Below are positions 1 to 8,542 of a stretch of DNA of 64,000 nt, piece after piece. The DNA comes from Sphingomonas sp. QA11 (GTDB taxonomy: Bacteria > Pseudomonadota > Alphaproteobacteria > Sphingomonadales > Sphingomonadaceae), in NCBI RefSeq assembly GCF_028473665.1, contig NZ_CP098774.1:4211501-4275500 (forward strand), written 5' to 3'. The notes below the pieces were generated by a model. That model worked only from the letters and a program-made list of their open reading frames with translations, did no database searches and had not been told where the DNA came from. The translations under genes were made by a program, and so were the position numbers. Position 1 is the stretch's first letter; every line of letters begins with the position of its first letter.

Positions 1-181
1 ATCCCGAGGCTAGCCTGCGCGGGAGGGCGCGGCAATCCCACGCTCTCCCAATCGGTTATTTCTCGGCTGGCGCTGATAGCTGAGCTTCGCGCCGCAACCG
101 ACTCTAGCCTGTAGCGTTCGCCGCGCGCTTTGCGTAAAGGGCCCCGCATCCGCTTTCGCCGAGTAAAGGAGCGCGTCGTTC

Positions 182-634
182 ATGCGCATCGCCATAGCAT
201 CCGATCATGCCGCCTTCGCGCTGAAGGAGATGCTGGTCGCGTGGCTGGGCGAACAAGGGCATGAGGTCGCCGATCTCGGTCCGCATTCGGATGCGCGGGT
301 GGACTATCCCGATTATGGCTATGCGCTTGCCGGCCATGTCGCGGCCGGCAAGGCCGATCGCGGCATCGCGCTGTGCGGCTCGGGCATCGGCATTTCGATC
401 GCGGTCAATCGCCATCCCGCCGCGCGCTGCGCGCTGGTCGGCGAGCCGCTGTCGGCCGCGCTCTGCCGCGAACATAACGACGCCAATATTCTTGCCATGG
501 GGGCCCGCCTTACCGGCGAGGACATGGCAAAAGCCTGCGTCACCGCTTTCCTGACCACCGAATTCGCCGGTGGCCGCCACACCCCGCGCGTCGAGATGCT
601 CGGCGCGCCCAGCTTCGCGAAGGAACCCGCATGA
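182..634 (+). CDS. rpiB: Ribose-5-phosphate isomerase B
   Basis: Interconverts ribose 5-phosphate and ribulose 5-phosphate in the cytosolic pentose phosphate pathway. The 150-residue product has the RpiB/LacAB hallmarks: SDHAAF near the N-terminus, CGSGIGI with the active-site Cys65, and REHNDANIL with His98. The ATG at 182 is preceded by AAAGGAG at 165-171. The stop overlaps the start of glyA by four bases (ATGA, 631-634), so the two are translationally coupled. The rpiB-glyA-nrdR order is familiar in alphaproteobacteria. Bases 1-181 upstream hold no gene I can support. Confidence 0.95.
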   Translation: MRIAIASDHAAFALKEMLVAWLGEQGHEVADLGPHSDARVDYPDYGYALAGHVAAGKADRGIALCGSGIGISIAVNRHPAARCALVGEPLSAALCREHNDANILAMGARLTGEDMAKACVTAFLTTEFAGGRHTPRVEMLGAPSFAKEPA

Positions 635-1947
635 GCACGAACCCCCGCAGCCTCAACGACGTCCAGCCCGACGGTTTCTTCACCCGCGGCCTCGCCGAGG
701 CCGACCCGGCCGTGTTCGGCGGCGTCGCCCATGAACTGAAGCGCGAGCAGACCCAGATCGAGCTGATCGCGTCCGAGAACATCGTCTCCAAGGCAGTGCT
801 TCAGGCCCAGGGCTCGGTCTTCACCAACAAATATGCCGAAGGCTATCCCGGCAAGCGCTATTATCAGGGCTGCGAACCGTCGGACGAGGTCGAGAGTCTC
901 GCGATCGAGCGCGCGAAGAAGCTGTTCAACTGCAACTTCGCCAACGTCCAGCCGCATTCGGGCGCTCAGGCTAACGGCGCGGTGATGCTCGCCCTGGTCA
1001 AGCCGGGCGAGACGATCATGGGCCTCAGCCTCGATGCCGGCGGCCATCTGACTCACGGCGCCAAGGCGGCGATGTCGGGCAAATGGTTCAACGCGGTGGC
1101 TTACGGCGTCGACCCGGTCACCCACCTGATCGATTTCGACCAGGTCGCCGCCCTCGCGCGCGAGCACAAGCCGAAGCTGATCATCGCCGGCGGCTCGGCC
1201 TATCCGCGCCAGATCGATTTCGCCAAGTTCCGCGCCATCGCTGACGAGGTCGGCGCGATCTTCATGGTCGACATGGCGCATTTCGCCGGCATCGTCGCGG
1301 GCGGCCTGCACCCCTCGCCGATCGAGCACGCCCATGTCGTGACCACCACCACGCACAAGACGCTGCGCGGCCCGCGCGGCGGCATGGTGCTGACCAATGA
1401 CGAGGCGATCGCCAAGAAGATCAATTCGGCGGTGTTCCCGGGTCTCCAGGGCGGCCCGCTGATGCACGTCATCGCCGCCAAGGCGGTCGCGTTCGGCGAG
1501 GCGCTCCAGCCCGAGTACAACAGCTACATCGCCGCGGTGGTGGAGAACGCCAAGGTGCTGGCCGCGACGCTCAAGGAGCGCGGCGCCGAGGTCGTGTCGG
1601 GCGGCACCGACACGCATCTCGCGCTGATCGACCTGACCCCGCTCGGCGTGACCGGCAAGGACGCCGACGAGGCGCTGGAGCGTGCCGGCATCACCTGCAA
1701 CAAGAACGGCATCCCCAACGATCCGCTGCCGCCGACCAAGACGAGCGGCATCCGCGTCGGGTCGCCGGCCGGCACGACGCGCGGCTTCGGCCCCGCCGAA
1801 TTCCGCGAGATCGGCAACATGGTCGCCGACGTGCTCGACGGCCTGCGCAAGAATGGCGAGGCGGGCGACGGACAGGTCGAGGCAGCCGTGCGCGAGCGGG
1901 TGCTGGCGCTGTGCGCGCGCTTCCCGATCTACCCGGAAGGCATCTAG
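631..1947 (+). CDS. glyA: Serine hydroxymethyltransferase
   Basis: PLP enzyme converting serine and tetrahydrofolate to glycine and methylene-THF, the main one-carbon source. At 438 residues it is full length. The PLP-lysine motif TTTTHKTLRGPRGG is intact with Lys243, and the N-terminal ELIASENIVSKAVL and YYQGCEPSDEVE segments match the family. It overlaps rpiB by ATGA and is followed by a large palindromic repeat before nrdR. The folate genes folK and folD lie elsewhere in the window and are not linked to it. Confidence 0.97.
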   Translation: MSTNPRSLNDVQPDGFFTRGLAEADPAVFGGVAHELKREQTQIELIASENIVSKAVLQAQGSVFTNKYAEGYPGKRYYQGCEPSDEVESLAIERAKKLFNCNFANVQPHSGAQANGAVMLALVKPGETIMGLSLDAGGHLTHGAKAAMSGKWFNAVAYGVDPVTHLIDFDQVAALAREHKPKLIIAGGSAYPRQIDFAKFRAIADEVGAIFMVDMAHFAGIVAGGLHPSPIEHAHVVTTTTHKTLRGPRGGMVLTNDEAIAKKINSAVFPGLQGGPLMHVIAAKAVAFGEALQPEYNSYIAAVVENAKVLAATLKERGAEVVSGGTDTHLALIDLTPLGVTGKDADEALERAGITCNKNGIPNDPLPPTKTSGIRVGSPAGTTRGFGPAEFREIGNMVADVLDGLRKNGEAGDGQVEAAVRERVLALCARFPIYPEGI

Positions 1948-1953
1948 CAACTT

Positions 1954-2057
1954 CCGTTCGCGCGGGGTAGCGAACGAGCGACGTCGAGCGCGGGTATCGA
2001 GGGCATGTCCCTCGATACGACGCCTCGACGCGCCAGACACCACCTCGACACGAACGG
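1954..2057. repeat. REPIN-like palindromic repeat between glyA and nrdR
   Basis: Two inverted REP-like units meet head to head. The outer arms are CCGTTCG (1954-1960) and CGAACGG (2051-2057). The centre is a perfect hairpin, GTATCGAGGG (1994-2003), loop CATGT, CCCTCGATAC (2009-2018). Each half resembles the repeats at 2598-2648 and 2929-2978 (same ends, TAGC and GTATCGA cores) but is diverged. It could form a strong RNA hairpin and attenuate or stabilise the glyA transcript; that role is inference. Confidence 0.75.
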
Positions 2058-2069
2058 GATATTGATCCG

Positions 2070-2531
2070 ATGCGTTGCCCCTTTTGCGGCCATGAAGACA
2101 GCCAGGTAAAGGACAGCCGTCCGACCGATGACGGCGCAGCGATCCGCCGGCGCCGCCAGTGCGAGGGCTGCGCCGCGCGTTTCACCACCTTCGAGCGCAT
2201 CCAGCTCCGCGAGCTCCATGTGATCAAGAGCGAGGACAAGCGCGAGCCGTTCGACCGCGAGAAGCTGCTCCGCTCGGTCTCGATCGCGGCGCGCAAGCGC
2301 CCGATCGACGCGGTGCGGATCGAGAAGCTCGTCTCCGGCATCCAGCGCCAGCTCGAGACTCAGGGCGAGAACGAAATCCCCTCGAAACGTATCGGCGAGA
2401 TGGTGATGGAGGGGCTCAAGGGCCTCGATTCGGTCGCGTACATCCGCTTCGCCAGCGTCTACAAGGATTTCCGCGAGGCCAGGGACTTCGAAGAATTCGC
2501 CGGCAATGTGAACGAGGTGGCCAAGGGGTGA
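2070..2531 (+). CDS. nrdR: Transcriptional repressor NrdR
   Basis: Zn-ribbon plus ATP-cone repressor of ribonucleotide reductase genes, which senses ATP/dATP. The 153-residue protein starts with the four-cysteine ribbon (Cys3, Cys6, Cys31, Cys34) and the RRRRQCEGC segment. The ATP-cone covers roughly residues 49-139, including EDKREPFDREKLLRS and SVAYIRFASVYKDF. Start ATG 2070 follows the REPIN-like repeat directly. Length and motifs are complete, so this is a confident call. Confidence 0.96.
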   Translation: MRCPFCGHEDSQVKDSRPTDDGAAIRRRRQCEGCAARFTTFERIQLRELHVIKSEDKREPFDREKLLRSVSIAARKRPIDAVRIEKLVSGIQRQLETQGENEIPSKRIGEMVMEGLKGLDSVAYIRFASVYKDFREARDFEEFAGNVNEVAKG

Positions 2532-2597
2532 GGCTCCCCCACCATTCTGCCAGCCGTTGCCTTTCCTTTACGCTACTGCCATTCGCCCAACCCGTTG

Positions 2598-2648
2598 CCG
2601 TTCGTCCTGAGTAGCGGCTGAGCGAAGTCGAAGACGCGTATCGAAGGA
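2598..2648 (+). repeat. REP-like repeat, forward copy
   Basis: A 51-bp unit beginning CCGTTCGTCCTGAGTAG and ending GTATCGAAGGA. An inverted copy lies at 2929-2978, differing by a few substitutions and a one-base length change in the middle (GCGAAGTCGAAG against GCCTGTCGAAG). Its last bases, AAGGA (2644-2648), sit seven bases before the TTG start of the next gene and appear to serve as its ribosome binding site. Confidence 0.85.
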
Positions 2649-2655
2649 CAGGTTC

Positions 2656-3744
2656 TTGAGCTTCTACGCCTACATCCTCCGCTGCTCTGACGGCAGTTAT
2701 TATGTTGGCCACACCGACGGTCTCGAACAGCGCATGGGCCAACATGATCGCGGCGAAGTCGCCGGGTACACGCAGAACCGGCGGCCCGTGACTCTCGAAT
2801 GGTCGCAGGATTTCCCGTCCCGGATCGAAGCGCTCGAAGCTGAACGCCAGATCAAGGGCTGGACCCGCGCCAAGAAGGAAGCACTGGTCGCTGAAGACTG
2901 GGACACCATTCGCTCCCTGGCGCGCAAATCCTTCGATACGGGTCTTCGACAGGCTCAGCCCCTACTCAGGACGAACGGGGAAGGGGAAACAGAACCTCAC
3001 GCCCAATCCTCCGCCCCGCCCCCGATCATCGTCCTCGTCCGCCCGCAGCTTGGCGAGAATATCGGCAAGGCAGCGCGCGCCATGCTCAATTTCGGGCTGA
3101 CCGAGATGCGCCTCGTCACCCCGCGCGACGGCTGGCCGAATCCTTCGGCCGGCCCGGCCGCGTCAGGCGCCGATATCGTGCTCGAACGGGCGCAGGTGTT
3201 CGACAGCGTTGCCGAGGCGGTGGCCGATTGCACCCAGGTCTATGCGACCACCGTGCGCAAGCGCGGCGTGACCAAGCCGGTCATCACCCCCGACGAGGCA
3301 GCGACCGCGATCCACGCGAGCGCAGGCCGGACCGCGATCCTGTTCGGCCCCGAGCGTTCGGGGCTCGAAACCGACGATGTCGCGCTGGCGCGCACCATCA
3401 TCACCGTGCCGATCAATGCCGAGTTCGGTTCGCTGAACCTCGCCCAGGCGGTGATCCTCGTCGCTTACGAATGGTCGAAGCGAATCGCGCTCGCCTCCCC
3501 GCCGGAGACCGACCTGCCCGAGCCGGCGCCGCAGGAGGAGCTCGAGGGAATGATCCTTCAGCTGGACGCGATGCTTGAGGATGCCAACTTCTTCTTCCCG
3601 CCCGACCGGACACCGGTCACGCGACGGACGTTGCGCACGCTCCTGACCAAGCCCGGCTGGTCGAGCCAGGAGGTACGGACGCTGCGCGGCGTGCTATCGG
3701 CGCTGGCGGGCGCGAAACGGCCCAAGCCCCCGCGTCAGCACTGA
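2656..3744 (+). CDS. trmJ: GIY-YIG nuclease domain fused to TrmJ-type tRNA 2'-O-methyltransferase
   Basis: One 362-residue frame joins two proteins. Residues 1-90 are a compact GIY-YIG domain of the single-domain UvrC-like kind: YAYILRC, YYVG, Arg26 and Glu61/Glu63 in IEALEAERQIKGW. Residues 120-362 are a SpoU/TrmH-class methyltransferase of the TrmJ type, with NIGKAARAMLNFG, LFGPERSGL and NAEFGSLNLAQAV, expected to 2'-O-methylate tRNA position 32. The linker (residues 92-108) is an inverted REP copy read as protein. I see no ATG, GTG or TTG in frame between the repeat and the methyltransferase, so TrmJ seems to depend on the nuclease start (TTG 2656, SD AAGGA). A stand-alone trmJ is usual, so the fusion is odd. 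Confidence 0.85.
   Translation: MSFYAYILRCSDGSYYVGHTDGLEQRMGQHDRGEVAGYTQNRRPVTLEWSQDFPSRIEALEAERQIKGWTRAKKEALVAEDWDTIRSLARKSFDTGLRQAQPLLRTNGEGETEPHAQSSAPPPIIVLVRPQLGENIGKAARAMLNFGLTEMRLVTPRDGWPNPSAGPAASGADIVLERAQVFDSVAEAVADCTQVYATTVRKRGVTKPVITPDEAATAIHASAGRTAILFGPERSGLETDDVALARTIITVPINAEFGSLNLAQAVILVAYEWSKRIALASPPETDLPEPAPQEELEGMILQLDAMLEDANFFFPPDRTPVTRRTLRTLLTKPGWSSQEVRTLRGVLSALAGAKRPKPPRQH
2929..2978 (-). repeat. REP-like repeat, inverted copy inside the fusion gene
   Basis: Inverted partner of the 2598-2648 repeat. The reverse complement begins CCGTTCGTCCTGAGTAG and ends GTATCGAAGGA. It is translated in frame as residues 92-108 of the GIY-YIG/TrmJ protein. The pair brackets the nuclease domain as inverted repeats about 280 bp apart. 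Confidence 0.85.
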
Positions 3745-3830
3745 GAGCATGACGACACACCGGCTATCCCGTGCCACGGATTGCGATTATGCCGGTGTGG
3801 TTCACCCCAGCGAGAGCCCGACACCCGCCG

Positions 3831-4793
3831 ATGGCCGACCTGATTCCGCCCGCGGCGGGCATCCCCTATCTCACCATTCGGGCCAGCGGCGAGAAGAGCC
3901 CGCTCGAGATTCCGGCCGACACGATCATCCAGGCCTATAAAAGCTACGGCGCGCTGCTGCTGCGCGGCTTCACCACCGATCTCGGCACCTTTGCTCGGTT
4001 CGCCGAGCAATTCTGCTCGAGCTCGGTCTTCAACGAAAGCCGCAGCCGCCAGGTGCTCGACGATTTGCGCAACATCCAGTCGGTCGACCTGGGCACTGCG
4101 GCCTTCCCGCTCCACCCCGAATTGTCGCGCGAGCCGTGGAAGCCCGATGTCTGCTTCTTCGCGTGCCTCAATCCGCCGCGCCGGTTGGGCGCGACCACGG
4201 TCTGTGACGGCAGCGACCTCGTCGACCGCCTTCCGCCCTCGCTTCGCGAGGAGATGGCCGCGCGGCGCCTGCGCTACACGCGGCATACGACGCCCAACGA
4301 ACTGCTCACCTGGTTTGGCGACGCAGAGCCGTCCGATGCGCAGCTTGCCGATCCGCCCGCCCGCTGCCCCTTCACTTTCCGGCGCAACGGCGACCAGATT
4401 CAACGCAGCTTCAGCCGTCCCTTTCTACACAAGCCGATGTTCACTGATCGACTGGCCTTCGGCAATTTCCTGCTGTTCGCCCGCTACGGGATCGATCGCT
4501 GGGATTTCCCGCTGTTCGACGATGGCTCGCTCGTCCCGCCTGCCTGGACTCATGTCGTCAGGGATGTGGGCGACGAGATCACGGCGACAGTGTCGTGGCG
4601 GCGTGGCGATATCCTGATGCTGGACAATACGCGCTTCCTGCATGGCCGGACGACGGTGGTGCCGCGCGACGGACGGCTGATCGCCTCTTATTTCGGCTAT
4701 CTCAGTTTCGCGCGCGCCAACGAGGAGGATCCGCCGGAAGCGTCATGGCGGCACGGCGGATTCTGGCCGCCGCGCCCCGTATCGGACAGCTGA
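3831..4793 (+). CDS. TauD/TfdA-family Fe(II)/2-oxoglutarate dioxygenase
   Basis: Probable non-haem iron dioxygenase; the substrate cannot be read from sequence. From ATG 3831 the product is 320 residues. The facial triad looks present: His95-Pro-Glu97 in PLHPELS and a distal His in DNTRFLHGRT, with the 2OG-binding Arg likely in the following PRDGR. The opening YGALLLRGF segment is typical of the family. Frame-compatible earlier starts exist (GTG 3771, ATG 3789), but the domain begins after 3831. It is convergent with the chorismate mutase gene, seven bases away. The relatives SyrB/CAS-like and TauD cannot be told apart here. Confidence 0.8.
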   Translation: MADLIPPAAGIPYLTIRASGEKSPLEIPADTIIQAYKSYGALLLRGFTTDLGTFARFAEQFCSSSVFNESRSRQVLDDLRNIQSVDLGTAAFPLHPELSREPWKPDVCFFACLNPPRRLGATTVCDGSDLVDRLPPSLREEMAARRLRYTRHTTPNELLTWFGDAEPSDAQLADPPARCPFTFRRNGDQIQRSFSRPFLHKPMFTDRLAFGNFLLFARYGIDRWDFPLFDDGSLVPPAWTHVVRDVGDEITATVSWRRGDILMLDNTRFLHGRTTVVPRDGRLIASYFGYLSFARANEEDPPEASWRHGGFWPPRPVSDS

Positions 4794-4799
4794 TGGCGA

Positions 4800-5105
4800 T
4801 TATTGGCGGTCGAACGCCGCCATCTCATAGGCGATCGAGACCTCCACGAGCCGGTCCCACAAATCCGCGATCTCCGCGCCGGGCAGGCCGGCCGCCTCGG
4901 CCGCCGCACGCGCATTGGCGATCACTCTTGCCTTTCGCGCCTCGTCGCGCACGGCACCACGCTCGGTCTTGATGCGCGCGGCGGCATCCATATAGGCGAA
5001 GCGGCGGGCGAGCAGATCGATCAGGTCGCGATCGACCTGATCGACCCCCGCGCGCACCTCGATCATCGTCGTACAGTCAATGCCGGGCAGGATCGTTTCA
5101 GTCAT
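4800..5105 (-). CDS. Chorismate mutase, AroQ class
   Basis: Converts chorismate to prephenate for Phe/Tyr synthesis. The 101-residue all-helical protein fits the monofunctional AroQ/CM_2 domain: VDQVDRDLIDLLARRF, then AAARIKTERG and DEARKARVIANA, then a C-terminal IADLWDRLVEVSIAYE helix. A PchB-like isochorismate-pyruvate lyase is a related possibility, but no siderophore genes are near. It is divergent from the small exported gene at 5302. Confidence 0.88.
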   Translation of the reverse strand: MTETILPGIDCTTMIEVRAGVDQVDRDLIDLLARRFAYMDAAARIKTERGAVRDEARKARVIANARAAAEAAGLPGAEIADLWDRLVEVSIAYEMAAFDRQ

Positions 5106-5301
5106 GCCGCCTGATAGCGTCGTCGAAACGCGTGTCCAGCACCGGCACGCCCGGCGATTGGAACCGCCACGCCGAAAACGGCAGAGTCGTTATTTAAACG
5201 CCGTTTTTTCAACTCTTGCGGCCATTCACGCGTGACGATACCTCCTGTCGCCATGCTGCCTGGCGGCGACTTTCGACTCTTTCTTGAAACTGGGGATAAT
5301 C

Positions 5302-5553
5302 ATGCGGACCTTTGCCACCCTGGCCCTCACCTGCGTCATGCTCTCGTCGGTTCCGGCGTTTGCCAAGGGCGAGGAACCAGTCAACGCCGACAAGAAGATC
5401 TGCCGCCGGGACCAGGCGACCGGATCGAGGGTGCGCAGCAAGCCGCAATGCCACACCGCGGCGGAGTGGAAGGCAATCGACGACGCGAACCGCGATTCGT
5501 CGCGCTGGTATGCCGACCGGCGCGGGGGCAGCGCGTCAAGCGACCGCCAATAG
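5302..5553 (+). CDS. Small exported protein, function unknown
   Basis: An 83-residue product with a clear Sec signal peptide (MRTFATLALTCVMLSSVPAFA, cleavage after AFA). A short basic, Cys-containing mature part follows (KKICRRDQATGSRVRSK, then QCHTAAEWKAIDDANRD). The two mature cysteines could form a disulfide in the periplasm. The ATG at 5302 is chosen over TTG 5284 because GGGGAT lies five bases upstream. Similar short CRR...CHTAAEW proteins are common as hypotheticals in sphingomonads; I know no function. Confidence 0.75.
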   Translation: MRTFATLALTCVMLSSVPAFAKGEEPVNADKKICRRDQATGSRVRSKPQCHTAAEWKAIDDANRDSSRWYADRRGGSASSDRQ

Positions 5554-5728
5554 AAGGTTGACCGCGGCGGCGCTTTCTGCAAGAGGCCGCCCCTTCGCAA
5601 AAGGCCCCGCACTCCGGTGAAGCGGCGGCCCTGCCTGATTTCCGAATCAACCGGGCAGAGCGATGACCGGATATCGATCGGCACCGCCAGGTGCTGGTCT
5701 TGTTGTTGGCACTTGCAAAGGAATACAC

Positions 5729-6343
5729 ATGTCGAAGCGCTCCAGCGCCAAGTACAAGCTCGATCGCCGCATGGGCGAGAACATCTGGGGTCGTCCGAAG
5801 TCCCCGGTGAACAAGCGCGAATACGGCCCCGGCCAGCACGGCCAGCGCCGCAAGGGCAAGGTCTCCGATTTCGGCATCCAGCTCCGCGCCAAGCAGAAGC
5901 TCAAGGGCTATTATGGCGACGTGACCGAGAAGCAGTTCCGGGCATGCTACCATGAGGCCGCCCGCATGAAGGGCGACACCGGCCAGAACCTGATCGGCCT
6001 GCTCGAGCAGCGCCTGGACATGATCGTCTATCGCGCCAAGTTCGCCCCAACCGTTTTCGCCGCGCGCCAGCTCGTCAGCCACGGCCACATCAAGGTCAAC
6101 GGCGTGAAGTGCAACATCGCGTCGCGCCGCGTCTTCCCGGGCATGGAGATCACGCTCGGCTCCAAGGCGCAGGAAATGGCGCTGGTGATGGAAGCGCAGA
6201 GCCTCGCCGAGCGCGACATCCCCGATTACGTCGCGCCGGACGGCAGCGCGAAGGTGACTTTCACCCGCGTGCCGACCCTGGACGAAGTGCCCTATCCGGT
6301 GAAGATGGAACCGAATCTGGTCGTCGAGTTCTACTCGCGCTGA
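5729..6343 (+). CDS. rpsD: 30S ribosomal protein S4
   Basis: Primary 16S rRNA-binding protein of the small subunit. The 204-residue protein has the S4 N-terminal region and the S4 RNA-binding domain (LEQRLDMIVYRAKFAPT, ARQLVSHGHIKVNG). The start at ATG 5729 is preceded by AAAGGA six bases upstream and gives the standard MSKRSSAKYKLDRR N-terminus; the longer frame from 5663 is not expected. It is followed by a strong hairpin terminator shared with the convergent peptidase gene. Confidence 0.98.
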   Translation: MSKRSSAKYKLDRRMGENIWGRPKSPVNKREYGPGQHGQRRKGKVSDFGIQLRAKQKLKGYYGDVTEKQFRACYHEAARMKGDTGQNLIGLLEQRLDMIVYRAKFAPTVFAARQLVSHGHIKVNGVKCNIASRRVFPGMEITLGSKAQEMALVMEAQSLAERDIPDYVAPDGSAKVTFTRVPTLDEVPYPVKMEPNLVVEFYSR

Positions 6344-6367
6344 TCCACCGGCCTTACGACAAGAAAC

Positions 6368-6399
6368 AAAGGGCGGTCCCGCGAGGGGCCGCCCTTTTT
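6368..6399. terminator. Bidirectional rho-independent terminator after rpsD
   Basis: Stem AAAGGGCGG (6368-6376) pairs with CCGCCCTTT (6389-6397), extended by TCCC/GGGG around a GCGA loop, then a T-run on the plus strand. It lies between the convergent rpsD and S9 peptidase genes and can serve both. Confidence 0.85.
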
Positions 6400-6406
6400 C
6401 TGTCGG

Positions 6407-8380
6407 TCAGAACTTCATCGATGCCCGAAGGAACGTGTCCATCTTGTCGAGCATCCCGGTGCGGACATTGCTGTCGTCGAGATAATGGTCGAGATTGTGG
6501 AACTCGACCAGCTCGACCGGCTTCCCCGCCTCCTTCAGGCGCGATGCCATCATCCGCGATTCGCGGATGCCGACATTCCGGTCGCGGTCGCCGTGGAACA
6601 TCAGCACCGGCGCGACGATTCGATCGACATTCTGGGCGGGCGACCCTTCCCGCACATGGAGACCGTGGCCGATAAAGGCGTCGACCCGGTAATAGTTCGT
6701 GAAACTCTGCGATTCGGACCGGAGGGTCTCAAGATCGGTGACCGGCGCCACCGCCACGATCGCCTTGAACAGCCTCGGATCGAGCACCGGGGATTGCAGA
6801 GCGGCATAGCCGCCATAGGACCAGCCGACGATCCCCAGTTTCGCCGGATCCGCGATGCCCTGCTTGATCAGCCAGCGCCCGCCATCGTTGACGTCGCCGA
6901 CGGCGATCTTCCAGGATTTGAAGCCGTTCTGCTTGAACCAGGCTGAACCATAGCCGGCCGATCCACGGAAATTCGGCTGAAGCACTGCATAGCCGCGATT
7001 GGCGAAATATTGCGACAGCCAGTCGAAACCCCATTCATCCCGGTCGCCCGGCCCGCCATGCGGCATCACGATCGCTGGCAGGTTCTTGCCGTCGCTGCCC
7101 GGCGGCAAGGTCAGATAACCCGGAATCTGCGTCCCGTCGGCGGCGGGAAAGCTGATCGGCTTCACCGTGGCCAGGGTCGTCTTGGCAAGCTGCGGCCTCT
7201 TGGGAAGAAGCTCCTCGAGTTTACGCGTCTTCTTGTCGAACAGATAATAGCGCCCGGGATCGACATCGCTGCCGGCGAACAGGAGCAGCCTGCTCTCGTC
7301 AGCACTGGCATCAACGACCGACACGAGCGGCAGGCCGGGCAGCGCCTTGGACAGCGACGCCGAAAGCTTCTTCAGTTCCGGATCGAAGAATTCCACCTGG
7401 CGCCGCTCGGTCGCATAGCTTGCGCCGACGACACGCTGTTGCCGGCCGATGCGGATCAGGTCGTCGACATCCACATCGGGCCGCGCCAGGACCAGATTGC
7501 GCTGCAGCGTTCCATCGAGGGCGATCGAATAGAGCGCCATATGCCCCGCATTGTCATCGAAACCATAGACGACGTTGAGGTCACGATCGACTGCATAGGG
7601 ATCGAATCCATTCGCGGGACCGGACGAATCCTTGACCGAACCGAGCGGCGACCAGTCGCGACTGCCCGGTTTGCGATACAGATAGTTGATCTTCGTCTGA
7701 TCGTACCCGTCAGCCGTCTTGGGGCGCATGCCCATGATCCGCACCGTGCCATGACCGTCGGAAATATACTCGGCCGCGTCCACCCGCGGAGTCTCCACCA
7801 TGGCCCGCTTCAGGCTGTTGGTATCGACTCGCTCGATACCGAGCCCGTCGTGCGAGTTGGCAAGCCTGGTGCCCGTGCTCTCCTCCGGGACAAACTGGCG
7901 CGTCATCAGCACGCTGCCATCGGCACTGTCGCTCAGCCAGTCGATGACGGTGCCGCCATTCTGCGTGATGTCCAGCGCCCTTGATGAATCGCGTGCGCTG
8001 AGCACTTTAAGATTCTTGCCGTCGGCGTCGATGCCGATCATCCGCGTGAAGCCCAGCACGCCGATCCCGCTCGGCACGATCATGTAGATGCCGCAGATGA
8101 GACGCTTGCTGGTCGACCAGCGACAATAGCTCAGCCGGTCGGGATCGCCCGACGAATTCAGGATACCCACCGGCTGGGCAGTCGCCAGATTGACGATGTA
8201 GAGCGAGGCGCCCCGCCCGGCGGTCGGCTGGATATAGGCGATGCTGTTGCCGTCCGGCGACAGGCTGATCTGCTGGACACCCTCGCGCGCGCCAAAGCTG
8301 GCCGCCGCCTCATTCGCGACAGGCGCGGCCTGTGGCGCGGCGAGCACGCCCGCGAGCGCCCCCAATATCCAGAATGTCAC
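6407..8380 (-). CDS. S9 family prolyl oligopeptidase-type peptidase
   Basis: Probable exported serine peptidase acting on peptides, possibly a dipeptidyl/acylaminoacyl peptidase. The 657-residue protein has an N-terminal signal-like segment (FWILGALAGVLAAPQAA), a beta-propeller region (residues ~35-400) and a C-terminal alpha/beta-hydrolase. The triad is visible: Ser521 in GWSYGGY, Asp in FHGDRDRNV and His in NLDHYL. The HGGPGDRDEWGF oxyanion segment is also present. It is convergent with rpsD and divergent from the M28 peptidase gene, with 162 bp between starts that must hold both promoters. Confidence 0.9.
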   Translation of the reverse strand: MTFWILGALAGVLAAPQAAPVANEAAASFGAREGVQQISLSPDGNSIAYIQPTAGRGASLYIVNLATAQPVGILNSSGDPDRLSYCRWSTSKRLICGIYMIVPSGIGVLGFTRMIGIDADGKNLKVLSARDSSRALDITQNGGTVIDWLSDSADGSVLMTRQFVPEESTGTRLANSHDGLGIERVDTNSLKRAMVETPRVDAAEYISDGHGTVRIMGMRPKTADGYDQTKINYLYRKPGSRDWSPLGSVKDSSGPANGFDPYAVDRDLNVVYGFDDNAGHMALYSIALDGTLQRNLVLARPDVDVDDLIRIGRQQRVVGASYATERRQVEFFDPELKKLSASLSKALPGLPLVSVVDASADESRLLLFAGSDVDPGRYYLFDKKTRKLEELLPKRPQLAKTTLATVKPISFPAADGTQIPGYLTLPPGSDGKNLPAIVMPHGGPGDRDEWGFDWLSQYFANRGYAVLQPNFRGSAGYGSAWFKQNGFKSWKIAVGDVNDGGRWLIKQGIADPAKLGIVGWSYGGYAALQSPVLDPRLFKAIVAVAPVTDLETLRSESQSFTNYYRVDAFIGHGLHVREGSPAQNVDRIVAPVLMFHGDRDRNVGIRESRMMASRLKEAGKPVELVEFHNLDHYLDDSNVRTGMLDKMDTFLRASMKF

Positions 8381-8542
8381 CAGCCTTATCCCCCAAACTC
8401 ACTATGCTATACTTCATAGTACCGGCGGATATGGCGGGAACAATCGAGCAATTCATCCGAATCGGTTGCATTTCCGGATCGCTTGCGCCCGCCCCGGCGC
8501 GCTGTCAGAAAGCGGCCCATTACGAAATCCCGAGGAGCCGTC

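Noticed and set aside
319..2043. 574-codon minus-strand frame opposite rpiB and glyA
   Set aside because: Antisense shadow in GC-rich DNA; Arg/Ala/Asp-rich composition and complete overlap with two certain genes.
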